Part shown: in pieces, positions 23,241 to 35,300 of the stretch
How the letters are laid out: each line of letters begins with the position of its first letter
Position numbering within the stretch: position 1 is the stretch's first letter
NCBI GenBank assembly: GCA_023053545.1
Contig: JAKZAN010000005.1
Span: forward strand, 13,082,001-13,146,000
From: Lepidurus packardi
Taxonomy: Eukaryota; Arthropoda; Branchiopoda; Notostraca; Triopsidae
Length of the DNA: 64,000 nt
Reading direction: 5' to 3'
Program-made: the position numbers and the translations under genes
Notes under the pieces: model-generated
Told to the model about the DNA's origin: nothing
Seen by the model: the letters and a program-made list of their open reading frames with translations, nothing else
Database searches by the model: none

Positions 23241-24140
23241 TTTAGTATTGTATTAGAAGACCGTCATCTGCATCCCCCCAAAACACTAAGAATGCTAAGA
23301 ATGGCTCCAAAGGTGTGCAGCCTGTTTTGGTTCAAGTTTTTAAAAAATACTGACGTGTAGTAGTAATCTTTTACAACTCGTCGTAAATTTGAAGCCATAC
23401 GAATATTTATCCTCCTATTTCTCCCTCGTATAATGCTCCACTCGCTCCTGTTACAGTTGATCCAATTAACACGACACAGACGTTATGTTGCATTGTTCAA
23501 TATTTCCGGCTAAACAAGTAACGTAAGCCAATTTACTCTCCTCCTCCGCAATGTGATTTTCTCTCCGTCTCCCTAAACCTTCTCAAAAAGCCAAGTCACT
23601 ACAGTACTTTCCCACCTTCCGGGCTACGCTCCAGACAAGTGTTTTCAGGGATCTTTTCCTTTAACATTCAACAAAATTCCATGACATTCAAGAAGACGTG
23701 GAGCCCCAGAAAAGCCCAAAACAAGTGATACCTCCTCGACCAAAGTGGCTGACCATTGTCCCTTTTCCTTGGTTCCCAGCACGTGTGTTCAACGTTTTCT
23801 TTGATCACAAAGTTCGCTCAAAACAATTTCCAATCTTTCTACTCCAAACTCCCTACAAAACCCAGGTACAGTACGTCATCGAAACTAACCATCTTACTGT
23901 CGAGACATTCGATTCTTCCCAAACTGTCCAGAAATGCGAGAATTCTTGATATATTAAGTTATTTAATCCCAAATCGCTTGAATGCAGTGTTATTTCACCT
24001 TGTGAATACGGAACAGAGGGCTAAAAACTGGTTTGAGTCCGTTTTCCACCAACCCCAAGTGTCTTTACTATCCAGGTTGTTGGAACTAACTATTTATTAT
24101 TGGTATAGGGGCTTCAAGAGGGGGGGAAAGGGGGCGAACC

Positions 24141-26436
24141 ATGCGAAGGACCTCTTCAAAAGCTGTCGTCATCTGGCTCTGGGGTAAATAGATTGTTCAG
24201 TGTGGTCAATAGTCCGTTTCCTTACAGTTTTCCTTTCCTTACGTTTTCCGTCTTGGAAGAGTTTCAGTGACACGTTTGGCCAATTATTTTCAATCTTCTT
24301 AGTTTTGGCGAATTGCGCGAACCTGACGCAATGCGCCTACCTCACCATCGAAGACCATGACCAAAACTTGATGGTGCCAGACACCCTTAACATTACGCTG
24401 CACATCAGGTAAAGATATTAACCAAGCTTAACATTCTTTTGGGCATAAGTTAAGTTATTACTAAGAGGATAAGTTAAGTGATTACATTCCTTAAAAAAAT
24501 ACAACAAAAGTCTTTTTACTTTTATTTTGAAATAAGAAAGGATTATTTAGAAAGGAGTTTGCATTATTTGCATTAGAAAAGAGTTTGGATTATTAAGAAA
24601 GGAGTTTGCATTTGACCGGTCTTTCTCTTGTTTAGAGGAACTCTGTGGGCAAAGGTCGTCCTCAGTGCTGCTTACGACCCTCCCCAGTCCGGGGAACTAC
24701 TCGAACCCATCCCTGATATAGTAATCGGTCCCGAGGATAGCAATTCCCAAATAGTTATTCCCATTCTTGGACAAAAAGCGGGTCACGTGACCCTTCTTTG
24801 GAATGCTTCACAACCCGCTTTTAGGTAATATCTCCTACTTAAATTAGACCAATCCATTGACAAGGAGCTGAGTTGCATAACCTCTTATCTGCAAAAGAAG
24901 CAACTTCCGCTTTACCACAAAGTGTTTTCGTTTTTTTGCAACCTGAGCACGTTGGTTTCTGTTTACAGTACTTCAGACGCGTTTGTGCGAATCGATATTG
25001 GGAAATCCTCGTTTGTGAACGCGGTATGTGTAACGGTGGGTTGGATCTACTTCGCTGCATGGTCTTTGTCATTCTGGCCCCAAGTGCTGGAAAATCACAC
25101 TCGAAAAAGGTTCGATACAATCAACTAATTCCGGGAAATTTTCATTGTAACGTATTTTTTCTTAGTGTTGTTGGATTGAACTTTGATTTTATGGCCATTA
25201 ACCTCCTGGGCCATGCCTTGTATGGTTTCTTCAACTATGGGTTGTACTGGAGTCCAAGCGTTCAAGTAAATAATTTGGTCCTAAACAATCTAAAAAAGAA
25301 AACAGTTATTTAAAAATGTAGAGTTGAAATTTGGTTTGGTTGTTGATAGATCATAACTAGATTAACGGTGTCAATTCTGTAGGAGGAGTACTTCCAAGCG
25401 CATCCCATGGGAATTTTGCCAGTGCAAGCCAACGATGTGGGCTTTTCCATACATGCGACAATTTTAACTCTCGTTACTGTCATTCAATGCTGTTTCTATG
25501 AAGTACGATCAAATCTGAAATGGAACAATCATGAGAAAGTGACTAATTTTGAGGTGGTATAGCGTGGGGACCAAACCGTAACATGGCCTGGAATGAGCTT
25601 TATCGGCGTTTCGTGCTTATTCTTGCTGAGCTCAACCATCGCAGCATTGGCGTCAGCTTTAACATGGTTGGAAGTATTAAATTACTGCGCGTACGTCAAA
25701 CTGACAGCTACGGTTATTAAATATGCCCCACAGGTACGCGACTTTATTATTTGAAATCACGTACTTTGAATGGCCAAGTATAAGGCTGATTTGAAGCCTT
25801 TTCATTCCAGTACCATTTTTTTGACACTTTTACCTATACTTACCGAAAACTTGAAAATTAGTTTTAGACTTTTGTTTCCATTTTTCGTTTTTAATTTTTC
25901 AGTTTCTGAAGTATAGTTTAGCGGGAAATTTTATTATTTCATGGAAGTTCCGTAGAAAAACTAAAGGGAAAACTAGTTTGAAGTGAATTGAAATTTGGCA
26001 ATATTTTAAGTATTTAGAAAAATGTAACCGTACTTTCTACTTTTAGGCGTATATGAATTACAAGCGCCAAAGTACTGAAGGATGGTCAATAGGCAATATT
26101 CTGCTGGATTTTACGGGAGGCGTTTGCAGTATTGTGCAGATGTTTTTATTGGCATACAACTACGGTACTTAATCTAGAAAAAAGAATGAAATCTGAGTAT
26201 AATTTGGATCGTGGATGATTTTTTAAAATTGTTTTAGAGGACTGGGGCTCGATTTTTGGGGATTTTACCAAATTCGGCCTGGGAGTCGTGTCTATTTTGT
26301 ACGACATACTGTTTATCGTTCAACACTACGTTCTATATCGGTAAGCATAATTAGCGTCACTCACTTTGATATAAAAAAAGTGAAATTAATGTTTTGAATA
26401 CGCAGGGTGTCTCCAAAAGCAGGATTCCAAGAGTAA
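24141..26436 (+). CDS. CTNS: Cystinosin, lysosomal cystine/H+ exporter
   Basis: Ten exons: 24141-24183 (tentative), 24228-24408, 24636-24824, 24969-25109, 25166-25265, 25383-25502, 25563-25733, 26047-26164, 26238-26340, 26406-26436; 398 residues. Seven-helix PQ-loop transporter of the lysosomal membrane. The first PQ motif is in [18 protein letters not shown], the second in [20 protein letters not shown] followed by [21 protein letters not shown] and QHYVLYR near the end match cystinosin closely. The first two exons are the weakest part: the proposed intron is only 44 nt, but the phases agree and no in-frame ATG occurs in exon 2 before Met at VPDT. The luminal N-terminal region carries N-glycosylation sites. 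The C-terminus is VSPKAGFQE, without the GYDQL lysosomal sorting signal of the human protein. Confidence 0.9.
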
Positions 26437-27756
26437 TAATACACTTTATCACATTAATTTCCTTTCCTATTAAGGTTTTTATTATTATTATTATTATTAT
26501 AAACATAGGGTGCAGCAACACGCTTAAGTTAAGCGAAGCCAACGATTTTGAATGCGTTTTGTTATAATTCCTTGATTTACGCCACTCCATCTTGAGAACA
26601 AACTTGAAACTTAGCATCATCGAACGAATCTGGGACTAATTACGATTAAGTATGAAATTTGCGTAGGAAATGATTGGTGTTTACTAGAATGGACCTGCTA
26701 ATAAGAAGACTTAAATGGCAAATACATTAAAAGAAGAAATATTAAAACCAAAATTAATCTTTTAATTAACTCATCCTTCTAATAAAAAGAACTAATTGTT
26801 ACTTTAATTTGTCTTTGCTGGCGGAACTTGCGCTTGTTGGCGACGTTATAGGACATTCGCATGAGTAGATAACTAATTAACATTGTTCAGCACTTGAATA
26901 AAACGCGAAGTTGGAATAGGAGAAAACTACATGACTTGCATAAACGTCCCTTTGTCCTTGATCAAGTAAATAAACGGAAGGGGTTTTGAACGGGCGGCCT
27001 ATGTTACGTTACTGGTTCCGGTTACATAAGAATTTGGCGGTGGCGCCACCTAATAGTGAGCTGCACAAACTAACGGTGAGTCGTTTTAAAGAACTTTAAA
27101 CGCTGGAAAACTCTGGCTTCCCTTCAACAAGTGGATAAATCTTTCGCCTTTAAACGCTGGAAAGCGCGAAATTTGTAAAATGAGTACAAATGTAAAAGAT
27201 AAATCAGAAATACACAAGGTAAATCATAAATACACAAGACGATACAGTTAAATACTAGCGTCCTTTATGTTATACCTAAAAGCGAAATGAGTTATTATTT
27301 AATGCAATGAAACGTAAAGACTCATTTAAACAATGGAAGCGGGAAATTTGTAGACCTGGATTATTAGAAATATAAAAAATAATAAATAAATACGCAAGAC
27401 AATTGGGAGCAGAACAGGCAATACTAGCGTACTTTCTGTTGTACCCAAAACCGAAACAAATTATTAGCGTACGCAATTAAACCTGAAGATTAATAAACCA
27501 GGAAGGACACCTATTATCACTCAAGAGAAACTGAAGCAACCTGTACCGTTTTGGATTAGTAACCGCAGGGACTCCACGTACCAACGTAGTTATTTCCATT
27601 CAAACGTTTTCTCACTCGTACCTCCTCTCTCTTCGGTTGCCGGCAGTACCTTTCTAGCTCTGCCAGTAATTGGTATACCCCCAACTTGCCTCTAAACAAA
27701 CTCCTCCGTTTGAAACTCAAAATTGGTCCAACTTTTTAATAAAACTTTTTACCGAG
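26437..27756. other. AT-rich gap after cystinosin with a diverged duplication
   Basis: About 1.3 kb with no supported gene. A (TTA)n microsatellite is at about 26480-26500. Two diverged copies of a block of about 130 bp occur (separate entry). Confidence 0.5.
27160..27475. repeat. Two diverged copies of a block of about 130-150 bp
   Basis: GCGCGAAATTTGTA near 27163 and GCGGGAAATTTGTA near 27340 start blocks that share, in order, AAATACRCAAGAC, ATACTAGCGT, TGTT.TACC.AAA.CGAAA. Divergence is considerable, with indels. Confidence 0.6.
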
Positions 27757-28194
27757 ATGTCAAACATCGGAGGTATTCCAGGATTTCAATTGCTGGGTGA
27801 CCGAAAAGATTTACAAGGTAAACTATCTAAATATTATAATTTCATAGATCTCCGCCCTGTGTTTTGATTGAGCAACACTGCAAGGTTACAAAGAAGCCCT
27901 GTCTTGACGTAATGATTATTTAAAGGTGCTGATGAGGGTGCCGGCAAAGCTGCAGCCGGGGGGATGACCGAAAAGGCTAATGTGAGTGCAGGTGGCATTG
28001 GCAAAGGTGCTTACGACGGTCCCGAAGGACGTCCAGCCAACGACAAACCAGGCACTGGTGCTGGAGGGAAACACATTGGTGCCGGAAATAAGGAAGTCGT
28101 TGAAGAAGGTCTTCATCATCGAGATGTAGGACTCTCGTACCCGGAACATGGTTATGGCTTTCCCCACAAGGAACAGCGTCAGGATCGTGCTTAG
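27757..28194 (+). CDS. Small glycine-rich hydrophilic protein (hydrophilin-like)
   Basis: Exons 27757-27817 and 27926-28194 (phase 1 junction); 109 residues. Starts MSNIGGIPGFQLLGDRKDLQ. Glycine makes up about a fifth of the residues, with many Asp, Glu, Lys and Asn, no cysteine, no transmembrane segment and no signal peptide. It contains short GAGGK, GTGAGG and GIGKGAYDGPEG stretches and ends HKEQRQDRA. The composition fits the hydrophilin/LEA-like class of intrinsically disordered proteins, but I see no recognised LEA motif. I do not recognise the gene. It is followed in the same orientation by two other disordered-protein genes that share a first-intron phase of 1. Confidence 0.65.
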
Positions 28195-28627
28195 TTTTTA
28201 AATAATTGTTCTTTGAAAATACATAAATACAGCTTCAATTGCATACTTCAGTCTTTGAATACTCTCCATTTCCTTTGTATAGTACACACAACTCGACAGT
28301 CCTTTTTGTAAGAAACTATTTGCTATTCTAACCTTAGACGCCACTAGTTGCTTGGCAACTCTGATGCAACTCTGATTCCAGTCAACCAAAAGCTATAGAA
28401 GTGTTCTAAAACTGCAGTGCTAAAAGTACTGCAACAAAATAACTATTTAGGGAAAAGAATGGCGAGGTTCGGAATACGTTTTTTCAGGAACAAGAGTTCG
28501 ATTTTTGGGAAACCCAGTTCTCGGAAGGAAGTCACCAACGTCGGCTCTTTACCTGTAGGACTTTGTTTCTTGGTCGAAAAAATGTTGTGCCATTGATCAT
28601 AGACCTTTTAACAGTCGAGTCCTAGAA
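28195..28627. other. Gap before the C-x-C protein gene
   Basis: About 430 bp; I see no gene or clear element. Confidence 0.4.
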
Positions 28628-29045
28628 ATGGAAGACCCAAGCAACCAGCGAGAAGCTCCAGGAATCAGTGAAGCGGACTGTAAATGTGGAGGTAATGTAT
28701 ACCGCATCCGATAGTTAGATAGTACCGATAGTTTCGATAGTACAGATAGTTTATGATAGTTCGAGATAGTTTATGCCCTTTGTATTTACTGTAGTTGAAT
28801 GTCGTTGCCAAGGCAAATGTCCGTGTGGGCCTAAATGCGCATGCAACCCTCAAGTGAAGCAAGACATGGCGGCTTTTCAGTCGGTATTGCCGCCAGGCGT
28901 CCAGGCTGATTTACCACTATCGGGAGGCGCCTTGGAAGGCACTTGTACCATTACGTCAACTTACAGCGAACCGGGTGATACCAAGCCGGTGACGGTACCA
29001 GCGCCTCGCATTGGAGGCAGCCAGTTGAGCACGGATGTGCAGTGA
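28628..29045 (+). CDS. Small protein with four C-x-C motifs (metallothionein-like module)
   Basis: Exons 28628-28691 and 28795-29045; 104 residues; phase 1 junction. Residues about 18-38 read CKCGVECRCQGKCPCGPK followed by CAC: a strict six-residue period, CxCxxx four times, crossing the splice junction. Eight clustered cysteines in C-x-C pairs are the hallmark of metallothioneins that bind Zn, Cd or Cu. Unlike typical animal metallothioneins of 40-75 residues made mostly of such clusters, the module is followed by about 60 residues of low-complexity sequence (LPLSGGALEGTCTITSTYSE and onward) with only one more Cys. No signal peptide, so probably cytosolic. The metal-binding role is inference. 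The intron contains GATAGT-type repeats. Confidence 0.65.
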
Positions 29046-29951
29046 AAGCGACGCGTACACATAGTTCTAAAATATGCGGGGCCTTGAGAAAAACCTTCTA
29101 AATTTTACACCTTTCTATTGGAACATTGAGAGATAATACATTTGCTACTTCAGAGGCACTCGGACTTACTATCACACTTTTGAGACAGGATTTCTGTTAC
29201 GCAAACTATGCTATAGTTAATTTCGCTTCGTTTATTGGGTAATAGCTCATCTTTCTCTAGTTATGCTTGTCCAGTAGTTTGTAAGTTGACACACTATTTG
29301 TCAATATGGTATTTAGAACGAGTAATAAAATACAAGTGAAACCGTAAACAGGCACACGTACATCCTCGGTACCGTTAATTCGAAATTCTTAGAAATTTTA
29401 CAATCTGTTCATCAGGTTGATGTTCGAATTAATACTTGACCGATGTGCAGTACTGTTATACCTTCATAAGCATAGATGTAGGAAATCTACAATTAGAAGT
29501 ACATGGAAAGTACAGGAAACAGAAAAGCTTCCTGGCTAGCCTTCTTAGCTCGAGAAAACGTTGGAAAGGTTTCTTGAAACGCATTCCTGGCATGGGCCAA
29601 GTTCAGCTGAAGTGGGTTCCAACAGAAACGACCTTCCCGGAACAGTCAACGTTGGTGCGGATGCCCAACTTGACCTCTTCCCTTCTTCGCACATGGAACT
29701 TTGAATTCATCCTCACCTCATTCATGGCTGATCAACCTAACCCTGAAGATCGCTGTGAACAACCCTGCTTGCAAGTGTAAAGGTAAACGTGTTTCAAGTC
29801 TGTAGTTAACCCTGTCCTTTGTATACTTTGTATGCTTTGTATACTTTGTATGCTTTGTACAAGTGTACTTTCCTTGTACAAAGTTGACTTCAAGAATAGT
29901 TCATTTCTTGTGGTGTGATTGTATAAACTGTGGTTGTTGCGATAAGTTTAG
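29046..29951. other. Gap with a possible small or decayed gene
   Basis: About 900 bp. From 29560 a frame preceded by an acceptor-like CTTCTTAG stays open for about 50 codons, ending SSHMEL before a stop. From 29723 an ATG gives MADQPNPEDRCEQPCLQ before a possible GT donor. The overlapping frame contains PACKCK. I cannot tell an unrecognised exon from a relic. A 10-bp tandem repeat lies at 29817-29860. Confidence 0.35.
29817..29881. repeat. 10-bp tandem repeat (CTTTGTATAC/G) next to a 9-bp inverted repeat
   Basis: Alternating CTTTGTATA and CTTTGTATG units, about four copies, followed by TTGTACAAG (29855-29863) and its exact inverse CTTGTACAA (29873-29881). Confidence 0.75.
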
Positions 29952-30089
29952 CGCGGCCGACCTCTACGAAAGTGCAAGCGACCCCGTAACGGTGGCGCAG
30001 CGGAAGGATCGGTTACGAGTAGCACCGTAACACTCGGGAGCACCCTCATTAGGACCGTGGATCATACGGTTCATTGCTGCTGGCACGCG

Positions 30090-31563
30090 ATGGACACTGG
30101 CGGGATTGGGAACATGGCAGGTAGAGGAGACCTTCTCAGTAAGTTCATGCGCTGTGTTTAACCCTTGATGCTGAGTGTCCGCAATTCCGCTTAGGTGGAC
30201 GCGTGGCGGCAGGATCGGGAGATCAGAAGTATCGAGGAAGTGCCGGTGGCGTAAATACTACAGGGTTGGAAGATTCAGGGGAAAAACTAGAGGCGGGACG
30301 TGGGGTCCCGCCTCCTCCCACTGAGGCCTCGGTAGATACAGGTTTGTGTTACATTATTGTGAGTTGCGATGTATTTACGCAAGTCATTGACTGTAGGTGA
30401 AGTTGGCGGGTATGAAGATGAAGATGAAGAAGTGCCGGGAGACGATGAGGACCTTGAGGACGAGGAAGACAATGAACCCGAAGGAGACGGCGAGCCGGGG
30501 GCAATGGATCTAACTGGCGGCCCTGTGATCATCCGTCGCGTTATTCGGCGTCGAAGACGCGTCGTACGGCGTATTATCGTACCAGCGGGTGGCGTTGGCG
30601 ATATTGGGAACCAAGGAATCATCGAAGGGGGGGACGAAGGTGGCAAATGGGGTGGCTTTAGAGAAGAGCCGACTGCGACCGTAGGTAGTTCTACCGACTA
30701 CCCGACCCCGGACGATTCTTCCGCGTTCGGGAGCAACGTCTCGATGGTTGGCAGCGAGTTCGGATCTGCCGACACCTCAGGGTTTGAAAGTGCTGGCACG
30801 ACGCCTCTGGCAGGCACGGACTTTGGCTACAATGAGACGCCAGAAGCCGGTTCAGTATCTTCCGGCTTGGGAGGTTATCAGCCTGACCGTATGGAAACCG
30901 AAGCTGGTCGAGGAATGCGTGGAGACATTGGCTTCCAAGGAGTACAGCAAGGTAAGTTCTCGAAATCCTGCCTCTTGTTTTAAAGCCCCTAGGTCTGATC
31001 ATTTTTCTCGTAGCGTCTGCAGGGTATGGAACCAATACAGGTCCTGGACAAGTAATGCAGCAAACGGCTCCAGGGCAAGAGATGCAGCAAACGGCTACTG
31101 CTCCTTGGCAAGGGATGCAGCAAACGAGCACTACCACCGGTAGGATCAATTTATCAAGTGATTGGATACGAGAGTAAGCAATAACCAAGTTCCTGCAGGT
31201 GGCGTGGGGGAGGTAGGGCAAGCGGCTCCCAGCGCCGGTGGTGTCCCTCTACATTCCACAGTCGCAGCGACGGCGACCCAGAACCTGATCGACCCTGTCC
31301 TGAACGTTCTGGATAACGCCCACGCCAAGGGAACCCATATTATTCACGCCGAAGCGGTGATTTACCGGGTCGACGACTTGCCCGGCTCCGGTCCTATCGA
31401 GGGTCGCATCGAACGCATTACACACGTCGACCAATCCAACCCAGATGCCGAGCCTATGGTCACCGCCTCGTACTACACCTCCCCTGCTGTCGGTAATGTC
31501 AACACAGGAGTTGGACCCGGGACACAAGGCATAGGTTCAGTGGGAACAGCGGCCCCCCTCTGA
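30090..31563 (+). CDS. Disordered protein with acidic block, arginine block and MQQT repeats (unknown)
   Basis: Exons 30090-30138, 30195-30341, 30397-30951, 31014-31139 and 31199-31563; 413 residues; all junctions phase 1. Exon 3 starts with a strongly acidic stretch (YEDEDEEVPGDDEDLEDEE), followed within 30 residues by a basic-hydrophobic one (IIRRVIRRRRRVVRRIIVPA), then Ser/Gly-rich sequence. Exon 4 has three copies of MQQT. Exon 5 carries the only globular-looking part, about residues 300-390 (NLIDPVLNVLDNAHAKGTHI then EAVIYRVDD). No signal peptide. The arginine block could bind membrane or nucleic acid, shielded by the acidic block; this is speculation. The frame is open upstream to an acceptor at 29950-29951, so the true first exon may be longer, possibly linked to an ATG at 29723. 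I recognise no homologue. Confidence 0.6.
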
Positions 31564-32310
31564 GTTGTTATAAAACCCCCGACACGTTTCGCGGAAGCCT
31601 ATCTGTATCACGTTGGAATTATGCTTTTCCCCACATAATCAAGTTCTCTTTATACTGTACTGCTTGTCTGAACCAGAGATGCAAAACTCGGACCTTGTTT
31701 TACCAATGTTTGCATTCAGTCAATACACGGATTCTTACTAAAAGATAATCAAAACAGTCCTGATATCTAGCAAGGCAAAAAGTCCCGATGCCCTGGCCGC
31801 TGATTACATCAATCCTCCGAGTTATTATGGCAACTAGGTGTTCAGATAATAATTCAAGTACCCAGAACCATTCGCAGAAATCGTTCGCAAAGCGTCCAGT
31901 CTTTGATAAGAAATGCGGGACTTTTTGGCTTGAACGATTCCAAGAAAACTCGGTGGAGTTTGGCAACGTCTTACGCAAGCGCATATACCTGCTACGGAGG
32001 TTCGGGAGCGCAGGCTCGCGATGACCATGCGTCTTCCCTCTCCGAAGCGCGCTGCTAAAAAAGGAGGGGGGTTTCGCTACGGCCATTACTTCGGTTGCAG
32101 AAAGGTTTCCAACGCAGGCCCGGGGCTATTTACCCTTGTCGGCTCTACTTTTTTTTGTTACCTGACGTTCTTTTTGTTCCGTGTTACTTTCCACTGTTAC
32201 TTTGTTAAAACTTGTTGGCTGTTGAAAACAACCACGTGTTAAGTTTGTTATTTAACTAGTGCTTCTTTTCTACGTTTCAACTGTCGGAAACTTGCATTCC
32301 GCCAGCCAAG
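31564..32310. other. Gap before the BTB gene
   Basis: About 750 bp. It should hold the BTB promoter and 5' UTR. Short ORFs near 31.7-32.1 kb on both strands look accidental. Confidence 0.45.
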
Positions 32311-35300
32311 ATGGGTAACAAATCTGCCACTCAAGTAAGTCCTCATGCCGTTTCTATACCTTGACCTGATTTGGTTCCGAGCTGTGGACCCTTTCCCCAC
32401 AATCCTCTTCTACATCCCGAAGGAAAAACGATCGATAAAACCAACGAGCCGCACGTAGCATACGCGTGAGGGGGAAGTATTGATCTCCCAGTACCCAAAA
32501 CAAGCTCCACGGAAATCCTGGTCACTAGACAAGAAAAACGATAGATATCGACGGAATCCAAGGTTGTAACCTAAATCCTTTTTCTGTATTCCCCTACGGC
32601 AGCATACGGGTAAACCGGGTCTAGGTTAGCCCCGGGGGTAAATATATAACTGGCTAACTTGTTTATTGCCGAACCGTCGTCGAACCTCCGCCTCGGAAGT
32701 GTTTTTCCGCAAAACTTTTGGCTACTCTCGGCGGTCTCGCAACACTTGCCTCTACTTTCGCCTTGATCTCATTTCTAAAGATAGATCCTTGGCAGCAATA
32801 TGCTAGGACACTAGCTTCAACGCCAACCACGTAACAGATACCTGATATCTGACGAAACGCATTTGCAATGAAAATGATCTTTCCAAACTTACAACGCATT
32901 GGACTTTCCGAGAAAATTCTGACTGTATTACTGTTATCACTTTGTCATTACAGTAATGCAGGCCAAATTTCAATTCCGATGAAAAAGAGTAATTAGCCAT
33001 GAAAATCTTTCAAAAAATCCTTACAAACTTTCCGAATTAAATGATTGGTTTGCTCGTTTCGTTCTATTGCGAGCCAGTTCAAGTAATCTAGACTATTCCC
33101 GGCCAGGAACATTCCGACATTCTGATTCATCCAACACATTGCCCCTCGCTAACAAGAAAAGGTGGTGCGTGCCAATCACTTGTCTAAAAAAGAATCTCAA
33201 AAAACCAAGACATTGCCCTGTCGGGGCCGTTTTAGTCATTGCTTATTTTTAGCGTGAAGGCGTTGCAGGCTCGTATAGGCAACGTTATCTAGTCCAGAAG
33301 AATACCTAAACAAATTCCCCGTTTCCCGAGAAACTAAACATCGGCCGCTTACTTTCCTTTCATTTTTTGTTGTGGCTATCTAAAAGAGGGGATTTTTATT
33401 GATTCAACCAAACGCCACATCCCCTTTTGGACTACTTTATGCTACGTTCTTAAAACTTTTGTTTCCCCACACACCGTTCCAATACTAACCTCCAGTAGCC
33501 AGAGAGCTTAGCGAGAATTAAAATGAAATGCGTTAGGAAAAGCTTTGCATACGAAATTAGGCCTTCCCGAAACACTTGTGTCAATAAGGTTAGCATTATA
33601 GCTGTATCTGTATAAGCCACAGTTTGACGTTGTTTACTTACATATATGTTACTCCTTCTTTGCATTTTGTACTTTGAAAAAACGAATTCACAAGTGGCCT
33701 AACCAACGACTTTATTTTGAGAAGAGATAGTGTTCTTGGAGTAATCCTTAATCAAGTACTCAAGCAAAGATACAGATACAAAGATACACGTTCGCCAATT
33801 CCTTCTTTTTATTATTATTGACATCTTGATGTCATTTTCTAGGCCATGGCAAAGAGATTGTTCGCCTTAAAGTTTTATTAAGGAAAATACTGATGTTCGC
33901 AATTTTTGGTGAAATTCTTAAGACAATCGCACTTCATTTTTGCGATGTTTTAGTAGTCACAATCTAAACGTTCTGTGTATGAAGATTGGCTTATAAAGCG
34001 AGCTTATCAAACTAAAGGCAGCTGCCTGCAGTCTCCCTAAGGCAGCATTTGATTTACGGTCACTGTCCCGTGAACGAAAACAGAACAGATGCCATTTTAA
34101 TCTCAAAGAAGTTAAGCTTCTAAATTTTCCAGTTTTTCTTCATAGCATCCACTGATTTCCGCTAGGTGTGCTCTTAACACAAAACATCCAAAAACTATCC
34201 GCAAATCACGAACTATTCCATGAAGCTTTTCTTTGACTAGGAAAGTCTCCTTACGAAAACTACTTTCTTTCCCATGCTTCATGTTACATTATTCTATTAA
34301 GATTTTGGGAGATACGCTTAACAGCAAAATACTAAAAATAGCCTCAAGAATACTATTCGAGTATGTAGCCAAAAGCTTTCAAGGTGAAATTTAAAAGCCA
34401 AAATGTCTTCTTTGAGGAAGATAAACCCATATTTTGGAAGAAACTAGCTATTCTAAATCAGCTTTAGGTATGCATAAGTGCTTGATAACCCTCTAACCTC
34501 TTACAGAGGTAAAATTTAAATTGGAAAGAACATCTTATCATCAAGAACTGAAGCGGTGAAGCGAGGCAGGAGGCCCAAGTCAGACTATACAGACTAGAAA
34601 TTGTACTTTTGATCAAAGGACGCTTGAATCCATTATGATCGTGTATACAATATAGGCTTCTTCCTATTTTAAGAATGAAGAACGATGCGGGAGAGTAGCC
34701 CTTGGCTTTCCGAAGGTCTCTTCGGGCCGCATTTCCCTAATACAGGTTCTCAAATACGCGTCTACCACTCACAACTACTCGTTCTACGCATATGGGGAAG
34801 TGTAACACTACCCTGATACTTTCTCTCTCGCTCTCCGTGTGTCCTTTTCATATAGACACATAACACACAACACAACCTTAAGAGCCCTTGAAAAGGCGGT
34901 GGACATGGACTTGGTCCTGTCAGTACACCACACAGCTATTATCAGAACACTTCTCAAGTGTCGTGAGGCTCCGTAACAAAAGCGCCTGCACATTTCTTCG
35001 AATTAGTGGCAGTATCTGACTGGGAGTTTTGTTGCTGCGATTAGGATTCAATGGTCATCCAAAAAGACAGCGAATTTCTTTCGAACTCGCCGGTCGTTTG
35101 AATGATCTGATCAGTTTTGTTCCCGCGACATTTTCAGTGATTAGTTTGAGCACAAACTCCAATTAAAAGTTGTGTGACGGTAGTCTATATATAATATTTA
35201 TATAGAACTGGGACATTGTGTTGATAAAAGAACAAAAACGTATGGCAGATTGATATCAAAACTCAAGTGCTTCTATATGATTCACCAATTCAGCAGAACT

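Larger units (their letters stand above)
22021..24140. other. AT-rich gene-free region with short tandem repeats
   Basis: About 2.1 kb with no supported gene. It holds two small tandem arrays (separate entries). The Phe/Leu/Tyr-rich ORFs around 22.9-23.4 kb are translations of those T-rich repeats. Confidence 0.5.

Noticed and set aside
22871-23360. Overlapping Tyr/Phe/Leu-rich ORFs resembling membrane proteins
   Set aside because: They are translations of the T-rich 49-bp tandem repeat, without start context, splice partners or conserved motif.
29960-30060. Possible tRNA (GGTGGCGCAGCGG)
   Set aside because: No acceptor stem or T-arm consensus can be formed around it, and the region is open coding sequence.
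30287-30646. 119-residue minus-strand ORF rich in Pro, Ser and Arg
   Set aside because: Antisense shadow of the acidic and arginine blocks of the plus-strand gene.
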